From: Bacteroidota bacterium
GTDB lineage: Bacteria; Bacteroidota; Bacteroidia; Palsa-965
NCBI GenBank assembly: GCA_020402865.1
Contig: JADBYT010000007.1
Coordinates: 1 to 64,000 of the forward strand
Length of the DNA stretch: 64,000 nucleotides
Direction of reading: 5' to 3'
The translations under genes and the position numbers were made by a program. Below, piece after piece: positions 46,702-56,368 of this stretch (the stretch's first letter is position 1; every line of letters begins with the position of its first letter). The notes beneath the pieces were generated by a model that saw nothing but the letters and a program-made list of their open reading frames with translations, made no database searches and was not told the origin of the DNA.

Positions 46702-48170
46702 GCCAGTTTGCCGGTTAGCTGTTCACCCGGCTTTGAAATAATAAACAAACCGGTGAATGTGAGCAGGCCATTGAGCAGCAGCAACTCATTGCCAAACTGA
46801 TAACCGCCAAACCACGCTTTGCTGTAGGCATTGAGCACATAACAAATTACAGGCGCAGCAAGGCATACAACCGGAACCAGTTTTTCAACCGTACCCCGCT
46901 TGGTGAGTATGCCAAACATAAACAACCCAAGCAGCGGGCCGTAGGTGTAGTTTGCCACAGTAAACAGCTTGCTCACCACCGAATCATCATTGATGATTTT
47001 AAACAGCACGATTACCAGCAGCAGCAGCACAGCAAAGGAAATGTGTACCATGTAGCGCAGCCGCTTTTTCTCGGCTTCGGTGCGTGTGCTTTGCGGATTG
47101 TTAAAGCCGAGAAAGTCTATACAAAACGATGCGGTGAGCGCTGTCAAAGCCCCGTCGGCACTGGGATAAGCGGCCGAGATAAGACCGATGATAAAGAATA
47201 TGGCCGAAACTGTGCCCAGATGATTCAGTGCAATGGTAGGAAACAGATCGTCTGACCGCTCAACCGTAATGCCGTGCGCATTGGCATACTGCCAGAGCAA
47301 TACTCCCAGCCCAAGAAAAAGCAGATTAACCACCACCAGCACGGCACTGAATGTGAGCATATTTTTCTGCGCCTCTTTGAGCGAGCGGCAGCTGATGTTT
47401 TTCTGCATCATTTCCTGATCTAATCCGGTCATGGCAATGGCAATGAAAGCCCCGCCAAAAAAGGCTTTCGGGAAAAATTTGGCGTGCGCCCAGTCAGTTA
47501 CAAAAATCGAAGAACGACTATCGTTTGCAACCGTACTGAACAAACTACCCAGATCATAGCCCGACAAATCGGCAATGAGCCACACACTCAGCACCAGCGA
47601 AAGCAGCATGAACGTAGTTTGCAGCGTGTCTGTCCACACAATGGTTTTTACGCCACCTTCAAACGTATAAAGCAAAATGAGAATGACAAAAATGGCTGTG
47701 GTTACTGCAAACGGCACGCCCCACTGATCAAACACAAACAGCTGAAGCACATTTACCACAATGTACATGCGGAAAGCCGCGCCAATGGTGCGCGAAAGAA
47801 TAAAGAAAAACGCACCGGTACGGTACGATACATTGCCCAAACGCTGCTGGAGATAGGTATAAATTGACGTGAGGTTGCGCTTGTAGTAAAGCGGCAAAAG
47901 CACAAACGCAATTACCGAATAGCCCAGCAAATAGCCCAGCACCATCTGGAAATACGAAAACTGTTTCGCATCCACCTCACCCGGAACCGACATAAACGTT
48001 ACTCCCGAAAGCGATGCCCCGATCATTCCGTACGCCACCAGATACCAGCGCGAAGAGCGGTTGCCAACAAAATAAGTTTCGTTGGTAGCACCGCGCGAAG
48101 TAATCCACGTAACTCCAAAAAGGATTACCGTGTACAACGCCACACAAATTAAAATCAGGCTGGCCGACAT
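46698..48170 (-). CDS. Sodium:solute symporter (SSS family)
   Basis: 490 residues with about 13 membrane helices. TYFVGNRSSRWYLVAYGMIGASLSGVTFMSVPGEV is the sodium-site region of the family, and YPSADGALTALTASFC is the conserved helix near the end of the core. Na+ is moved with an unknown solute across the inner membrane. The gene is alone, converging with the TlpA-like gene. Confidence 0.9.
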   Translation of the reverse strand: MSASLILICVALYTVILFGVTWITSRGATNETYFVGNRSSRWYLVAYGMIGASLSGVTFMSVPGEVDAKQFSYFQMVLGYLLGYSVIAFVLLPLYYKRNLTSIYTYLQQRLGNVSYRTGAFFFILSRTIGAAFRMYIVVNVLQLFVFDQWGVPFAVTTAIFVILILLYTFEGGVKTIVWTDTLQTTFMLLSLVLSVWLIADLSGYDLGSLFSTVANDSRSSIFVTDWAHAKFFPKAFFGGAFIAIAMTGLDQEMMQKNISCRSLKEAQKNMLTFSAVLVVVNLLFLGLGVLLWQYANAHGITVERSDDLFPTIALNHLGTVSAIFFIIGLISAAYPSADGALTALTASFCIDFLGFNNPQSTRTEAEKKRLRYMVHISFAVLLLLVIVLFKIINDDSVVSKLFTVANYTYGPLLGLFMFGILTKRGTVEKLVPVVCLAAPVICYVLNAYSKAWFGGYQFGNELLLLNGLLTFTGLFIISKPGEQLTGKLA

Positions 48171-48471
48171 AAATTGATCGTTTTTACAAAGAACGGAATT
48201 GCCCTCACCGGATAAGGAATTCCATGAGACCCAATATGAACAGGTTTTTACACAATAGTGGAAAACACCTGTTTTTCGATTATTTCACTGTTTTTTGTCA
48301 CAAGTCAGTCCATCTCACCTCAATCATAAGTAATTAATTTTCAGCACTATAATTGTATCATTAATTCATTTATCAACAAAACGGACATTGATTCACTAAC
48401 CGGGTATTTGAAATTAGGGTTTGTTGCTCTACATTTAACCAAACCTAAATAATCAAAAACCCAAATTGCCC
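48171..48471. other. Intergenic region with promoter
   Basis: About 300 bases upstream of the T9SS/collagen operon. Only the promoter at 48407-48437 was recognised; no gene, hairpin or repeat stands out. Confidence 0.55.
48407..48437 (+). promoter_or_regulatory. Bacteroidota promoter for the T9SS/collagen operon
   Basis: TTTG (48407-48410), exactly 19 bases, then TACATTTA (48430-48437), one mismatch from TAnnTTTG. It lies 34 bases before the ATG at 48472, the same distance as in the 33.5 kb promoter. Confidence 0.75.
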
Positions 48472-48966
48472 ATGACAAAACACATGTTAACAGGCTCCCT
48501 CCTATTACTGGGACTCTGGGCAAGGGGACAATCGGTAGAACAGAATGTTCTTTCTTCATCCGGCGATTTCTTTTCGAATTCGCAGGGAATGATTGAATGG
48601 ACATTGGGTGAACCGATGTCGGAAACGTATGGCAATGCGACCAACTTTCTGACACAGGGTTTCCATCAAACCATGCTCGACCCTAATTCGGTGCCCGAGC
48701 AGGTTATCGGAAATCTGAGTTTGTTTCCCAACCCATCCAGTGACCAGGTCACACTCCAGTTCGATGCAGAGAGCAGCGGTGTTTATACCGTTGAAATCTA
48801 CAACGCGCTGGGTCAGCAACTCAGCAGCCGTCAGCTCAACATTATGCCCGGCGGTTACCGACATGAAATAACCGTTCGTGATTTCACCGACGGTATTTAT
48901 TTTGTGACGGTTCGAAAAGTGGGAACTGATGCATCAGCATCATTCCGTGTAAACAAAGTATCTTAA
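48472..48966 (+). CDS. Short T9SS-exported protein with type A sorting domain
   Basis: 164 residues from the ATG at 48472 (a TTG 6 bases upstream is less likely). Signal peptide MLTGSLLLLGLWARGQ. Residues about 20-70 (EQNVLSSSGDFFSNSQGMIEWTLGEPMSETYGNATNFLTQGFHQ) are a recurring Bacteroidota domain with no known function. The last about 80 residues (LSLFPNPSSDQVTLQFDA to GIYFVTVRKV) are a type A CTD. So it is nearly all signal, one domain and export tag. It is 15 bases from the collagen-like gene and co-transcribed with it. Confidence 0.85.
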   Translation: MTKHMLTGSLLLLGLWARGQSVEQNVLSSSGDFFSNSQGMIEWTLGEPMSETYGNATNFLTQGFHQTMLDPNSVPEQVIGNLSLFPNPSSDQVTLQFDAESSGVYTVEIYNALGQQLSSRQLNIMPGGYRHEITVRDFTDGIYFVTVRKVGTDASASFRVNKVS

Positions 48967-48981
48967 ATTCAAACCCAACCT

Positions 48982-51024
48982 ATGAAAAAAGTATTACTGC
49001 TTCTGTTTTCTGTAATTGCAGTACAGTATGCGGTTGCTCAGGCACCTACCCAGATGAAATATCAGGGTGTGGCCCGCAATGCTGCCGGTGCTCCGATTGC
49101 AAACGGAACCATCACTGTGAAATTTGATATTCACTCCGGTTCTGCCACAGGCCCGGTTGTTTACACCGAAACACATGCCGGTGTAACCACCAACCAGTTT
49201 GGCCTGTTCAATATCAATATTGGTTCAGTAACTCCCCTCACCGCCTCTATTTTTGGTGCTGGTACTGAGTTTATGGAAGTTTCTGTTGACTTTGGCTCTG
49301 GTCTTACCAGCCTGGGTACATCACAACTTCTTTCTGTTCCCTACGCCATGTATGCCGAAACTTCGGGCACAGCCGGTCCTGCCGGCCCCACAGGTGCTAC
49401 TGGTGCAGCTGGTCCTGCCGGCCCTTCTGGTCTCGACGGTGCCACTGGTCCGCAGGGCCCTGCCGGTCCTTCTGGTCTCGACGGTGCTACCGGTCCGCAA
49501 GGCCCTCAGGGTGTAGCTGGTCCTTCTGGCCTTGATGGCGCTACAGGTCCGCAAGGTCCTGCCGGTCCTTCTGGTCTCGACGGTGCTACCGGCGCACAAG
49601 GCCCCCAAGGTATTCAGGGTGTAGCTGGTGCTAACGGTGCTACAGGTGCTACCGGCCCGGCTGGTGCAAATGGTGCAAATGGTGCTACAGGTGCTACCGG
49701 CGCTGCTGGTACAAATGGTGCAAATGGTGCTACAGGTGCTACAGGTCCTGCTGGTCCGCAAGGCGCACAGGGCATTCAGGGTGTGGCTGGTCCGGCTGGT
49801 GCTACAGGTGCTGCAGGTCCTCAGGGCGCTCAGGGTATTCAGGGTGTGGCTGGTCCGGCCGGCGCTACTGGCGCTACCGGTGTGGCTGGTGCCACAGGCG
49901 CTACTGGTGCTACTGGCCCCGGCGGTATAACTGGTACTACCGGTTATCACCCCAAATTCTTGACCGCCAATACACTTGGCAACTCAATCATGCAGGAAAA
50001 TACCAACGGCAACGTTTCAGTAAACATTGCTCCGTCAATCAGTTATCGCTTCTACGTATATCAGCAGCAGCTTACTGTTAACGGCGATGGTCAGTCATCA
50101 ATGTTCGGCTACCGCACCCGCGACAGCCAGAACGATGGTACCGGCTATGCACAGAGCGTGGCTAACGATGCTACCCGCGGTTTCAACTTCTGGGGCGATT
50201 TGTACACCTTCGGCGTAGGTGGCTGGAACTACAACGACTATACCCGTTGCGGCGGTACCTTTGGTGCTGAAGTTTCTGGTACTTACTGGGGTTCACTCGG
50301 CTACCGTTCTTCTGCACTGTTGAACTACGGTGTGTATGGCTCTGCTGCTTATGCAAACGGTGGCGGCCGTCTCTCTAACGGTGCTGCAACCGGTATTGGT
50401 GGTGCTTTTGCCGGCGATCTCATGGGTGCATGGGTACGTGGCGATGTAATGGGTCTTACCACCTCTGGTTCTATGTACGCTGCTTTCAACGTAGGTAATA
50501 CCTTCAACACCGGCTACCATGCTGATCTCGTAAACACCAACGGTAACGTAACTCCGGCTTACGCGGTTACTTCTACCAAAGTAAAAGTGTACGACGATGG
50601 CGCTGGTCAGCTTGCCAGCGGTACAACCCGTGTAAACTTCACACCCGAATTTGCGGCACTCGTAGCTGGTGGCAAACCCACCGTTACCATTACCCCGCAG
50701 GGTCAGTGCAATGGTCTTTACATTGTTTCTGTTGACGAAAAAGGCTTCAACGTAGCTGAACTCAACAACGGTACCAGCAGCGTATCATTCTCATGGATTG
50801 CTGTGGGCACCCGCGTGGATGCTGCCAAAGCTGAAGTTCCGGCTGAACTTACCAACCCGAATTTCGCAGGAAATATGCAGGGTGTAATGTTCAATGAAGG
50901 CAACACCGAACAGTCTGGACAGCCTGTATGGTGGAATGGCTCTTCTCTCCAGTGGTCAGCTCCCCCGAGCTTGTCGCGCGAAGAGAAAGGCAACCTGCTG
51001 AGCCGCGGATCTAAGCGCCAGTAA
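48982..51024 (+). CDS. Collagen-like secreted protein with 64 Gly-X-Y triplets
   Basis: 680 residues. Signal peptide [17 protein letters not shown]. Residues about 20-128 are a Bacteroidota domain often placed before collagen or fibre repeats ([31 protein letters not shown]). Residues 129-320 (49366-49941) are 64 uninterrupted Gly-X-Y triplets, Pro-poor and rich in GAT, GPQ and GLD, built from repeats such as [12 protein letters not shown]. The globular C-terminal part (about 321-680) has Gly-, Asn- and Tyr-rich strands and no recognised family; no T9SS CTD is seen at the end ([10 protein letters not shown]). It is the second gene after a strong promoter and ends in a terminator. Probably a surface fibre or adhesin. 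Confidence 0.88.
   Translation: MKKVLLLLFSVIAVQYAVAQAPTQMKYQGVARNAAGAPIANGTITVKFDIHSGSATGPVVYTETHAGVTTNQFGLFNINIGSVTPLTASIFGAGTEFMEVSVDFGSGLTSLGTSQLLSVPYAMYAETSGTAGPAGPTGATGAAGPAGPSGLDGATGPQGPAGPSGLDGATGPQGPQGVAGPSGLDGATGPQGPAGPSGLDGATGAQGPQGIQGVAGANGATGATGPAGANGANGATGATGAAGTNGANGATGATGPAGPQGAQGIQGVAGPAGATGAAGPQGAQGIQGVAGPAGATGATGVAGATGATGATGPGGITGTTGYHPKFLTANTLGNSIMQENTNGNVSVNIAPSISYRFYVYQQQLTVNGDGQSSMFGYRTRDSQNDGTGYAQSVANDATRGFNFWGDLYTFGVGGWNYNDYTRCGGTFGAEVSGTYWGSLGYRSSALLNYGVYGSAAYANGGGRLSNGAATGIGGAFAGDLMGAWVRGDVMGLTTSGSMYAAFNVGNTFNTGYHADLVNTNGNVTPAYAVTSTKVKVYDDGAGQLASGTTRVNFTPEFAALVAGGKPTVTITPQGQCNGLYIVSVDEKGFNVAELNNGTSSVSFSWIAVGTRVDAAKAEVPAELTNPNFAGNMQGVMFNEGNTEQSGQPVWWNGSSLQWSAPPSLSREEKGNLLSRGSKRQ
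49366..49941 (+). repeat. Collagen-coding triplet repeats
   Basis: 576 bases code 64 uninterrupted Gly-X-Y triplets. Longer units recur almost exactly, such as the one coding [12 protein letters not shown] (four copies of the GPSGLDGAT part) and the one coding [15 protein letters not shown] (two copies), which suggests growth by duplication. Confidence 0.85.
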
Positions 51025-51044
51025 TCATTCATTGATTAGTTTTA

Positions 51045-51079
51045 TAAATCCCGTCCGGAAAATTCCGGGCGGGATTTTT
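51045..51079 (+). terminator. Terminator of the collagen-like operon
   Basis: AAATCCCGTCCGG pairs with CCGGGCGGGATTT (one mismatch) and is followed by TTTG. Confidence 0.8.
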
Positions 51080-51116
51080 GCTTTATCTCCTGGTGTAATG
51101 CGTAATTTCGGGAACG

Positions 51117-52115
51117 ATGAATAGCCCAAAAAAACATCAGTCACCGCATCCCCATTTCGTTGCCGTTTTGGGGCAACGAATATGCGTGGCTGTGTTGTGT
51201 GTAATGCTTTATTCTACAACGCTTCACGGTCAGCATCAAAAACCGGGGCTTGATGAGACCTATTTCCGAATGATTATAGGTTATCTGGCTGGCGACTCAA
51301 TGAAAGGCCGTTTGCCCGGCACGGTGGAAGAAAACAGAACTGCCGGATTTATTGCAGAGCAGCTGAAACTGGCCGGTTGTAAACCACTGAAGAAAAAATT
51401 CATTCATCCGTTTACCTATTCCAATCCCGATTCAGTGCTTACTACATCGGCTGGCAATGTGCTGGGGGTAATTGACACACGCTCGTCTTATTGCATTGTG
51501 GTGAGCGCGCATTACGATCACATTGGCATGGGAAAGCATCATTCAAAAGCACCTTTTTCGAAGCAAATACACAACGGAGCCGACGACAATGCCAGCGGTG
51601 TGGCGCTTCTGCTGGGGCTTGCCGGCTGGTGCAGCAAGAACAAACATCTGCTGAACTACGATGTAGTGTTTGCCGCATTCAGCGGCGAGGAAGACGGGCT
51701 GCACGGTTCTGATGTGTTTGTACGCAGCGGCATTACTGATACCTCAAAAATTCTCTGCAACCTCAACTTCGATATGCTGGGCCGACTTGATTTGCTGAGG
51801 CCGGTACTACGTATTGACGGCGCTACTGATTTTGCCGGCTGGAACAATGTGCTGCCTGCCGATTCGGCCAAAGGCTTTCTGGTTTTGCGCCGCAGCAACC
51901 TCATAAAAGGAGGCTCCGACCATTGCAACTTTTCCGACAGGCACATCCCGGCCCTGCTCATCACCACAGGCTTACACAACGATTATCATACGCCCGAAGA
52001 TGATGAAACGCGCATCAATTACGCTGGCATGAATGCCATTGCCGAATACCTGCGCATGCTTATGCTCAATTTGCAAGGCAGAAAAAAACTTGTGCAGGAA
52101 TTTCATGCCTGCTGA
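51117..52115 (+). CDS. M28-family zinc aminopeptidase-like protein, exported
   Basis: 332 residues. Signal segment ICVAVLCVMLYSTTLHG. The metal ligands of M28 are in place: SAHYDHIG (His132), GADDNASGVALLL (Asp), FAAFSGEEDGLHGSD (Glu-Glu), NFDMLGRLD (Asp) and HNDYHTPED (His). A two-zinc aminopeptidase, most likely periplasmic or exported. The start is 6 bases after a TAATTTCG box, so the mRNA may be leaderless. It lies just after the collagen operon's terminator and is convergent with the hydrolase gene. Confidence 0.88.
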   Translation: MNSPKKHQSPHPHFVAVLGQRICVAVLCVMLYSTTLHGQHQKPGLDETYFRMIIGYLAGDSMKGRLPGTVEENRTAGFIAEQLKLAGCKPLKKKFIHPFTYSNPDSVLTTSAGNVLGVIDTRSSYCIVVSAHYDHIGMGKHHSKAPFSKQIHNGADDNASGVALLLGLAGWCSKNKHLLNYDVVFAAFSGEEDGLHGSDVFVRSGITDTSKILCNLNFDMLGRLDLLRPVLRIDGATDFAGWNNVLPADSAKGFLVLRRSNLIKGGSDHCNFSDRHIPALLITTGLHNDYHTPEDDETRINYAGMNAIAEYLRMLMLNLQGRKKLVQEFHAC

Positions 52116-52131
52116 GCAAACTCACCGCCAA

Positions 52132-53721
52132 TTACAACTGATCGTGTAGCCAGGCCCAGGCCCAGCGTTGCGGCATCTCTGCCTTATCGGCTTTGAGATA
52201 GTCGAGGTGTGTGCAGTTTACAACTCTTGAGCGGAATACAGAGGGTTCCCAGCCATTGGCATAAAAACCTGGCGGCATAATGAGCTGATTATCGCTGCCC
52301 ACCACCCAGTCGTTTGCTGTACCGAGTATTTTGCCAATACGTGTATCGAGCCAGTTTATAAAAGGTGAAGAAAGCGCCGGATCAGGGGTGTAATCGCCAA
52401 CTACGGGATAGTATCGTGTAAACGGATTAACCGGATTTTTGGGCGATGCGGGCGTCCCGATAATGGCTTTAAGTTCTTCGCTGCCGGGTGTCATTGCCAA
52501 ACAACCGGGCATGGATACAAACACTTTGGCCGAAAGCTGTAATGCACCGAATATGAGCGACATAAGCATATTACCCGAAATCATGCCCATAATACGCATC
52601 ATGTTCAGGTAGTCAATAACATTATCGGCCGCTTTGAAATAGTCCACACCGTTGGCACAGGCAATGGGCATGAATTTCTCCACAGCCATTACATTTTCGT
52701 AAAGTGGTTTATCAATGCAAATGGTTTTGCCTACCAGCCCGCCCCGGCTGGTGGAAATCATGTCAACCGGTTTTGTAAAACGGAATCCCGGCCCGAGTCG
52801 TTTCTTAAATTCGGCCACATTTTCGGCCGGCCCATGCACAATTGAAGGATGATCAAAGGCAATGATCTGCTCGTATTTGCCGCCGTGGCGCATCACTTTG
52901 GTAAGCCATGAAGTTTCAGGATCAGGGCCGATAATGCCTTTGTATGAATTTTCGGTGGTAGAAAAGGTGCCGTGCAGAAGCAGCAATGTTTTTTTGCCTG
53001 GATCAAGTTCAAAGCCTCCGCCAATTTCCTTAAACGCCCCGTTATCAAAGCGCAGGAGTCGATAGGCATTATCTTTCATCAGAAAATCCTTGGCCGGTTT
53101 ACCAAAAATTTTGAATGTAAGCACGCGTACAATCATGCGGTGCTTCCAGTTTTTGAAAATGCCCTTGCTGAAGCGTTTTTTATCTTCTTCATCCGGCACA
53201 TCAAAAAAGTAGTTCATCCTGTCGCCATCACGTTCACCGGCGGGCAAAATGTATTCGGGATAACCTTCAGAAGCCAGCTGATCATCCTGATGGGTGTGAT
53301 GAAGAAATACGAGTGCGCCTTCATCTTCTCCCAGCATGAGTGTTAACCGCAAACGCCTGCTTGATTTATTCTTCCCGAAACGCAACCGGTCGAATGCAAT
53401 AAACCGCTCACGGATACGATCGCCAATCATGTTTTGCCATTCTTTCACAAACCCAACCTCGCGCGAAGTCACGCCAAAAGAATCCGCATTGAATTCACCC
53501 GAACAATCAATCTCTCCCGACCAGTCAACCGGCTTATCATCAGCCCTGCCGAGTGTGCCCCAAAGCCCTTCGGTACCGGCCTTGCGGTTTTTGGCAATTT
53601 TATCGGCCAGTGCGTTTACGAGTTTATTATTTCTGAAGAGTTTCTCGCGCTTACCAAGTGGAAGAAACGTGGTTCCGGCTCCATTATCAATGAGGTCGTG
53701 AAGGATGGAAATGATTGCCAT
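52132..53721 (-). CDS. Alpha/beta-hydrolase-like protein with variant nucleophile elbow
   Basis: 529 residues from the ATG at 53721 (MAIISILHDLIDNGAG). KTLLLLHGTFSTTENSYKG is an HG oxyanion motif, and DMISTSRGGLVGKTI is the nucleophile elbow, reading S-T-S-R-G-G rather than the usual G-x-S-x-G. The preceding about 250 residues (WSGEIDCSGEFNADSFGV, LRLTLMLGEDEGALVFLHHTHQDD) have no recognised family and may be a separate domain. The C-terminal part has STMPGCLAMTP-like and NCTHLDYLK segments; the latter could hold the catalytic His. No signal peptide is evident. Substrate unknown. Confidence 0.65.
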   Translation of the reverse strand: MAIISILHDLIDNGAGTTFLPLGKREKLFRNNKLVNALADKIAKNRKAGTEGLWGTLGRADDKPVDWSGEIDCSGEFNADSFGVTSREVGFVKEWQNMIGDRIRERFIAFDRLRFGKNKSSRRLRLTLMLGEDEGALVFLHHTHQDDQLASEGYPEYILPAGERDGDRMNYFFDVPDEEDKKRFSKGIFKNWKHRMIVRVLTFKIFGKPAKDFLMKDNAYRLLRFDNGAFKEIGGGFELDPGKKTLLLLHGTFSTTENSYKGIIGPDPETSWLTKVMRHGGKYEQIIAFDHPSIVHGPAENVAEFKKRLGPGFRFTKPVDMISTSRGGLVGKTICIDKPLYENVMAVEKFMPIACANGVDYFKAADNVIDYLNMMRIMGMISGNMLMSLIFGALQLSAKVFVSMPGCLAMTPGSEELKAIIGTPASPKNPVNPFTRYYPVVGDYTPDPALSSPFINWLDTRIGKILGTANDWVVGSDNQLIMPPGFYANGWEPSVFRSRVVNCTHLDYLKADKAEMPQRWAWAWLHDQL

Positions 53722-53822
53722 AGCGGGATAAGTGTAAGGATGCAGCAATATAATAACACATCATTCCCGTTTCTGAAACTGTTGAAAAGAAAAATATGAA
53801 TCTTCTTGCAGCTAAAAAAGGC

Positions 53823-53858
53823 TAAAAAAAAACAGGCTGCCTTTTTCAAGACAGCCTG
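53823..53858 (-). terminator. Terminator of the LuxR-type regulator gene
   Basis: CAGGCTG (53833-53839) pairs with CAGCCTG (53852-53858), and the minus-strand product ends in a T-run of 9. It lies 19 bases from the stop at 53877. Confidence 0.7.
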
Positions 53859-53876
53859 CAAAAAACCTGGCAATTA

Positions 53877-54548
53877 TCAATTGGTATTGAAAAGGAAATG
53901 GTTGGGCGTAACAATGTGATTACGGATTGCAAAAAGCACAAGACCGGCCGTATTGTTTACACCAAGTTTATTCATGATGTTTTTGCGGTGCGTAGTTACG
54001 GTGTGTGCACTGAGACAAAGGCGGTCGGCAATTTCTTTATTGGTTAGTCCTTCGGCCACAAGGCGAATGATTTCGCCTTCACGGGCAGAAATGCGTACAC
54101 CGTCGCAGCTGTATTCGGTATCCGGTGTGGCTTCATCGGGACTCGCCATCACCTCGTTTACGATTTTTCCGCAGAAAAAGGCTTCGCCGTTTGCCGTGGC
54201 GCGTATTGCATCGAGAATTTCTTCCCGGTCGCATTCAGTAAGCAGGTAACTGCATACACCGGCTTCGAGCGCGGCGTTGAGGTCTTTACGGCCCGGACGC
54301 TGCGTAATGGCAAGTACCTTGAGCGAAGGATTGGAAGTAACCGCGGCACGGATACTTTGAACACCCCAGCCCGGCTGAAGATGATCGATAATGAGTACAT
54401 CAAACGGAGAAGCTGCCGAAAGCTGACGAAGCATTTCTGCCCCATCGGCCTCGCCGGAAAGCGCAAGATCAGCCTCTGAGCTTATCAGAGCACGAAGCCC
54501 TTCTCGCACCAGATACTGCTGACCTGCTATGGCAATGCGGATTTTCAT
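53877..54548 (-). CDS. NarL/LuxR-type response regulator
   Basis: 223 residues from the ATG at 54548. The receiver domain starts IRIAIAGQQYLVREGLRALISSE and has the phosphoacceptor Asp in VLIIDHLQPGW. The C-terminal HTH (ISAREGEIIRLVAEGLTNKEIADRLCLSAHTVTTHRKNIMNKLGVNNTAGLV) is a LuxR-type DNA-binding domain. No histidine kinase gene is adjacent, so its partner is elsewhere. It follows rnz by about 90 bases on the same strand. Confidence 0.92.
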   Translation of the reverse strand: MKIRIAIAGQQYLVREGLRALISSEADLALSGEADGAEMLRQLSAASPFDVLIIDHLQPGWGVQSIRAAVTSNPSLKVLAITQRPGRKDLNAALEAGVCSYLLTECDREEILDAIRATANGEAFFCGKIVNEVMASPDEATPDTEYSCDGVRISAREGEIIRLVAEGLTNKEIADRLCLSAHTVTTHRKNIMNKLGVNNTAGLVLFAIRNHIVTPNHFLFNTN

Positions 54549-54634
54549 ACGCTTATTTAGACTAAATTCAAATAAGATTACAGGCAAAAGTAATACGCAA
54601 TCAGCCGATCACCAAATTAAGCCTGTAAAGTTTT

Positions 54635-55570
54635 TTAAACAATCCACTGTTCGGCAATCTGAAAAGTTATACCCTCCTCAGCCAGAGTGGTTTGTGCGAA
54701 TTCCTGACGAGCCTCATTCAGTAATTCATCTAATTCGCGATAACGGACCGAAAAATGGCCGATAAGCAGTTGTTTTACCCCGGCCAAACGCGCCACACGC
54801 CCTGCTTCAAGGGCTGTGGTATGATGAGTTACCTTGGCCCGCTCCAGCAAATTGTGCAAAAAAGTGGCTTCGTGGTAAAGAAGGTCCACCCCTTTTATTT
54901 GCGCAATCACCCGTTCATCATAACGTGTATCTGAGCAAAATGCATATGAACGTGATGCCGCGCGGCCACGTGTTACCTGCTTGTTTTCAACCAGCGTGCC
55001 ATCGTCGAGCCGCACATCCTCGCCGTTTTTAAGTGCATTCATTTGCGAAACGGGAATATTGTAAAACACGGCTTTTTCTTTGTCAATGGAGAACGGCCGC
55101 GGCTTTTCACGAAATAAAAATCCGCAGCAGGGAATGCGGTGATTGAGCAAAACTGTCTCTACCGTAAGCCATTCATCTTCAAATATAACCTCCTGCTTAT
55201 CAAAACGATGCTCACGCCAGTGAATCGGATAGTTTAAAACCGTTCCTGAGAACTCAAGTTGTATTTCGATAATCATTTTCAGGCCGGGGGGATGGAAAAT
55301 ATACAGCGGATTTTTTCGGCCCAGCAGGTGAAGTGATGACAGTAACCCCATCAGCCCCAGGTAATGATCGCCGTGCAGGTGACTGATGAAAATATGGTTA
55401 ATACGCTGAAAGCGTATATGATTACGGCGAAGCTGAATTTGTGTACCCTCCCCGCAATCGATAAGAAAAAACCGCTCAGCCACATTGAGCAGCTGAGCGG
55501 TGGGAAATCTTTTTGAAGTGGGTGTAGCCGAACTGCTGCCCAGAATGGTGAGCTCGAATGGCGTGCCCAT
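54635..55570 (-). CDS. rnz: Ribonuclease Z
   Basis: 311 residues from the ATG at 55570 (MGTPFELTILGSSSATPTSKRF). FISHLHGDHYLGLMGLL is the HxHxDH metal-binding motif of the metallo-beta-lactamase fold, and SFAFCSDTRYD-, LYHEATFL- and IGHFSVRY-like segments supply the other zinc ligands. It cuts the 3' trailer from tRNA precursors. It begins 7 bases after the upstream T9SS gene's stop. Confidence 0.94.
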   Translation of the reverse strand: MGTPFELTILGSSSATPTSKRFPTAQLLNVAERFFLIDCGEGTQIQLRRNHIRFQRINHIFISHLHGDHYLGLMGLLSSLHLLGRKNPLYIFHPPGLKMIIEIQLEFSGTVLNYPIHWREHRFDKQEVIFEDEWLTVETVLLNHRIPCCGFLFREKPRPFSIDKEKAVFYNIPVSQMNALKNGEDVRLDDGTLVENKQVTRGRAASRSYAFCSDTRYDERVIAQIKGVDLLYHEATFLHNLLERAKVTHHTTALEAGRVARLAGVKQLLIGHFSVRYRELDELLNEARQEFAQTTLAEEGITFQIAEQWIV

Positions 55571-55577
55571 AAAATAA

Positions 55578-56348
55578 TTAATGCGAAATGGTAAGACGAC
55601 GGGTAACCGTGCTGTTGCCCATGCGGAAAGAGTACATGTACACACCGGCAGGCAATGCGGCTGTTTCGAGTGTGAAACGGTTGCTGCCTTTTTCAGCATC
55701 AATTGTCTGGCGGGCTACTTCGGCGCCAAGCATGTTGTAAAGGTGAAACTCCACCTGACCGTTTACAGGAGCGTTGAAACGGAATTCGGTGCGGGCATCA
55801 GAAGGGTTGGGCGCGGGTGCATTTACAGCAAAACGCAAAGATTCAATAACAGGAAGGCTGTTGGGGGCATCAATTTCAATGCGGTAACCGGTAAGTGTGG
55901 CCGGAAATGCGGTGGGTACAGAAAGTACATTTACCGTGGCAGTGAAAAATACAATGATCGGATAAACACCATTTGAAGCAGGCCCGCCAAGTTCCTGACC
56001 CGAAGTTGCGGTGCCGGTTACTCCCACACAGCCGAATGAACCGCCGGGCATTACACCGTTTACAGGATTGGACAGGTAGGTAAAACCGGCAGGCAGGCCC
56101 GAAACGCTGTCGATCACAATCTGCGTGATGGGGAATGTGCCAAGTGCTGTAACAGTATCAGGATCCACATGAACCTGAAGATCGGTTGTATAGGGCGAAC
56201 CTACAAAAGCCACGGGCAGATTAGTAACAGTATCAGGGAGGATGCCGTAATCGTTAGGACCGCTAAACACGCTGGAATTTATGGTACACTGTGCACCAAG
56301 AAAAGAGGTAAATGCGGTAACAGCAAGTAGCGTAAAGAGTTTTTTCAT
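55578..56348 (-). CDS. T9SS-exported protein with type A sorting domain
   Basis: 256 residues. Signal segment KLFTLLAVTAFTSFLGAQ. The central part is beta-rich, Gly/Thr/Val-rich and without a recognised family. The last about 80 residues (LRFAVNAPAPNPSDARTEFRF to GVYMYSFRMGNSTVTRRLTISH) are a type A CTD with its typical PNPSDARTEF motif, so it is exported through T9SS. It is 20 bases after the STAS gene on the same strand. Confidence 0.88.
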   Translation of the reverse strand: MKKLFTLLAVTAFTSFLGAQCTINSSVFSGPNDYGILPDTVTNLPVAFVGSPYTTDLQVHVDPDTVTALGTFPITQIVIDSVSGLPAGFTYLSNPVNGVMPGGSFGCVGVTGTATSGQELGGPASNGVYPIIVFFTATVNVLSVPTAFPATLTGYRIEIDAPNSLPVIESLRFAVNAPAPNPSDARTEFRFNAPVNGQVEFHLYNMLGAEVARQTIDAEKGSNRFTLETAALPAGVYMYSFRMGNSTVTRRLTISH

Positions 56349-56368
56349 GCAAAAGGGGTTTGGAATGA

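Noticed and set aside
49366-49941. Possible CRISPR array
   Set aside because: The repeats are in-frame codons of the collagen-like protein, with no constant-length spacers and no cas genes.
49321-49950. A long minus-strand open frame (Ser/Thr/Cys-rich) across the collagen repeats
   Set aside because: It is the antisense of the Gly-X-Y repeats and arises from their regular codons; it has no known motif.
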